From an uncultured Stenotrophomonas sp. (GTDB taxonomy: Bacteria; Pseudomonadota; Gammaproteobacteria; Xanthomonadales; Xanthomonadaceae), in the NCBI GenBank assembly GCA_913775725.1, contig CAJYNG010000019.1, positions 124,001 to 188,000 on the forward strand: a DNA stretch of 64,000 nt, read 5' to 3'. Within the stretch, counting starts at the first letter, position 1. Every line of letters begins with the position of its first letter. Of this stretch, positions 62,666 to 64,000 are shown piece after piece. The translations under genes and the position numbers were made by a program. A model generated the notes under the pieces. That model did no database searches. It was not told the DNA's origin and worked only from the letters and a program-made list of their open reading frames with translations.

Positions 62666-63763
62666 GTGCTGGTCAGCGCCGTGCTGGCCAGCGCTGCACA
62701 GCCACGTCCTTCCCAGCCGGTCTGCGCGCCTGCTCCGGGCAAGGCGGAACGCTGGGATGGCGCCTGCCTGCGTGCGCTCTACAGCAGCCCCAGTACGCGC
62801 TGGCCCGCGCCGGAGGTCGAACCCGGCGTGGCGTGGAAGGAACTGGCCCCACTGCCGTCGCCCGTAGATCCACCGGACAATCCTTCCACGCCAGCCAAGG
62901 TGGCGCTTGGCCGGCGGCTGTTCTTCGACCCGATCCTGTCGAAGTCGCGGCAGTTGGCCTGTGCCAGCTGCCACGATCCGGACCTGGGCTGGGCCGACGG
63001 TCGTCGCGTGTCCTTCGGGCACGGACGCCAGCCCGGTCGCCGCAATGCGCCCAGCGTGGCCACCAGCGCGCACGTGGCACCGCTGTTCTGGGATGGACGC
63101 GCGGCCACGCTGGAAGCGCAGGCGCTGCATCCCATCGCCGATCCCGTCGAAATGGGCTTCACCACGCAGGGCGCCGTGCGTCGCCTGCGCCGCGATGCGT
63201 CCTATCGCGCTGACTTCGCCGCGGTGTTCGCGCAACCGCGCATCGATGCCGCGCAGCTTGGCCAGGCCATCGCCGCCTTCGAGCGCAGCCTGTCACCGCG
63301 CAGCAGCCGCTTTGATCGCTTTCTGCGCGGCAATGCGCGTGCGCTGGACGATGCCCAGCTGCGTGGCCTGCACCTGTTCCGCACGCAGGCCGGTTGCATG
63401 AACTGCCACAGCGGGGCGGCGCTCACCGACAACGGCTTCCACAACCTGGGCCTGCATTTTCATGGGCGCGCGCGGCAGGATCTGGGGCGTTATGAGTTCA
63501 CCGGCGATCCCGCCGACAGCGGCCGGTTCCGGACGCCCTCGCTACGCGGCGTTGCCGCCACTGCACCGTACATGCACAACGGCATGATCCCGACGCTGTC
63601 CGGCGTACTGGTGTTCTACAACGTCGGCGGCGCGCGCCCGCGTGCACCGGCCTCGCCTCCGGCCGATGCGGCGCCCTTTCCTGCGCCTGATCCACTGCTG
63701 CGGCCGCGCGGGCTCAGCCGCCAGGACCTGCAGGACATCGAGGCGTTCCTGCAGACCCTGTAG
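62666..63763 (+). CDS. Di-haem cytochrome c peroxidase (MauG/CcpA family)
   Basis: The protein has two c-type haem sites, CASCH (99-103) and CMNCH (244-248), with the family motifs ALGRRLFFDP, FWDGRAATLEAQ, DPVEMGF and TPYMHNGM-like APYMHNGM. This family reduces H2O2 or, in MauG, oxidises a protein partner. The annotated GTG 62666 gives 365 residues but a signal peptide lacking its basic start. The open frame continues upstream to codons RPARRRRLGW, giving a normal signal peptide. That frame would begin at a CTG (62627) overlapping the receptor stop codon, so the true start may be non-standard. Operon with the receptor. Confidence 0.85.
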   Translation: MLVSAVLASAAQPRPSQPVCAPAPGKAERWDGACLRALYSSPSTRWPAPEVEPGVAWKELAPLPSPVDPPDNPSTPAKVALGRRLFFDPILSKSRQLACASCHDPDLGWADGRRVSFGHGRQPGRRNAPSVATSAHVAPLFWDGRAATLEAQALHPIADPVEMGFTTQGAVRRLRRDASYRADFAAVFAQPRIDAAQLGQAIAAFERSLSPRSSRFDRFLRGNARALDDAQLRGLHLFRTQAGCMNCHSGAALTDNGFHNLGLHFHGRARQDLGRYEFTGDPADSGRFRTPSLRGVAATAPYMHNGMIPTLSGVLVFYNVGGARPRAPASPPADAAPFPAPDPLLRPRGLSRQDLQDIEAFLQTL

Positions 63764-63769
63764 CTGCGA

Positions 63770-64000
63770 TCAGCCGCCGGCAGGCGGCGCTGCAGCCGGT
63801 TTCGGTGGCAACAGCGGCGGCGCGGCAGCAATGGCAACCGGGCAGCCATAGGTGCCGGCAACGTCCATGTACAGGCTGTAGCGCTGGGTCGCGGCGAAAC
63901 CCACCCGCCAGTCCGGGTTGAACAGGGGGTCAGGCCCCGGTGTCAGGCCGATGTCCACCGGCAGGTTCAGCACTTCCTCGCCGATCATCACCGGCGTGGT
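63770..64000 (-). CDS. 3' end of an unidentified gene at the right edge
   Basis: The last 76 codons of a minus-strand gene run off the window: the frame begins upstream with ...TPVMIGEEVLNLP and ends KPAAAPPAGG. It contains NPDWRVGFAATQRYSLYMDVAGTYGCPVAIA and a Pro/Ala-rich tail. It is convergent with the peroxidase, 6 bp apart. I cannot name it from this fragment; the missing part would show whether it belongs to the iron/peroxidase module. Confidence 0.6.
   Translation of the reverse strand, partial: TTPVMIGEEVLNLPVDIGLTPGPDPLFNPDWRVGFAATQRYSLYMDVAGTYGCPVAIAAAPPLLPPKPAAAPPAGG

Noticed and set aside
62666-63763. Peroxidase as MbnH of a methanobactin-type MbnP/MbnH pair
   Set aside because: The FWDGRAATLEAQ and DPVEMG motifs are those of general CcpA/MauG-type peroxidases, and no four-Cys MbnP-like gene is visible. 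The edge gene is too incomplete to judge.

Overview
The window is chromosomal DNA of a high-GC gammaproteobacterium of the Xanthomonadaceae, almost certainly Stenotrophomonas maltophilia or a very close relative. The main evidence is an L2-type class A beta-lactamase next to its divergent LysR regulator AmpR, a copLAB copper operon of the Xanthomonas type, a ruvC-ruvA-kup-ruvB / tol-pal / queE-queC block, and many GTAG-headed palindromes of the SMAG repeat family known from S. maltophilia. Nearly all of it is core chromosome. I see no integrase, transposase, prophage or CRISPR array. The accessory flavour comes from short palindromic repeats and a few metal, transport and resistance modules.

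Layout. 1-5.5 kb: an atypical SDR protein, a membrane-anchored repeat protein, RelA and a small exported protein. 5.6-12.8 kb: HrpA, a Dps-like ferritin, a 500-bp inverted pair of composite palindromic elements, and RecQ. 12.8-16 kb: copL-copA-copB. 16-22 kb: GNAT acetyltransferase, zinc-ribbon protein, CPBP protease, stand-alone receiver, two tandem exported esterases, tRNA-Lys and an HExxH metallopeptidase. 22-35 kb: one long minus-strand block, yebC-ruvC-ruvA-kup-ruvB-ybgC-tolQ-tolR-tolA-tolB-pal-cpoB-queE-queC, with a composite repeat between kup and ruvB. 35-41.5 kb: lipase-like hydrolase, a second GNAT paralogue, a protein with a polyacidic tail, AspS, a triple DUF3011 protein, a lipoprotein and a cation/proton antiporter. 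41.6-45.5 kb: blaL2/ampR and an ABC-F ATPase, with a perfect 34-bp inverted repeat between ampR and the ABC-F gene. 45.8-50.1 kb: a TonB-dependent receptor and a YbaL-type K+/H+ antiporter. 50.3-55.4 kb: MetY, an RstAB-like two-component pair, MipA/OmpV and a small exported protein. 55.5-64 kb: ClpB behind a heat-shock (sigma-32) promoter, and divergent from it a Fur-box-preceded operon of FecI-like sigma factor, FecR-like anti-sigma, STN-domain TonB-dependent receptor and a MauG/CcpA-type di-haem peroxidase. A partial convergent gene runs off the right end.

How parts work together. The Tol-Pal block builds the trans-envelope complex used in outer-membrane constriction, and RuvABC processes Holliday junctions. 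CopL/A/B handle periplasmic copper. The FecI-FecR-receptor set is a classical cell-surface signalling circuit, and the translationally coupled di-haem peroxidase at its end suggests redox processing of the imported metal complex or of a partner protein. The two least explained items are this iron-starvation/peroxidase operon and a recurring ~220-245-bp composite palindromic element. The element occurs four times in the window; its helices are conserved while their sequences change in a compensating way.
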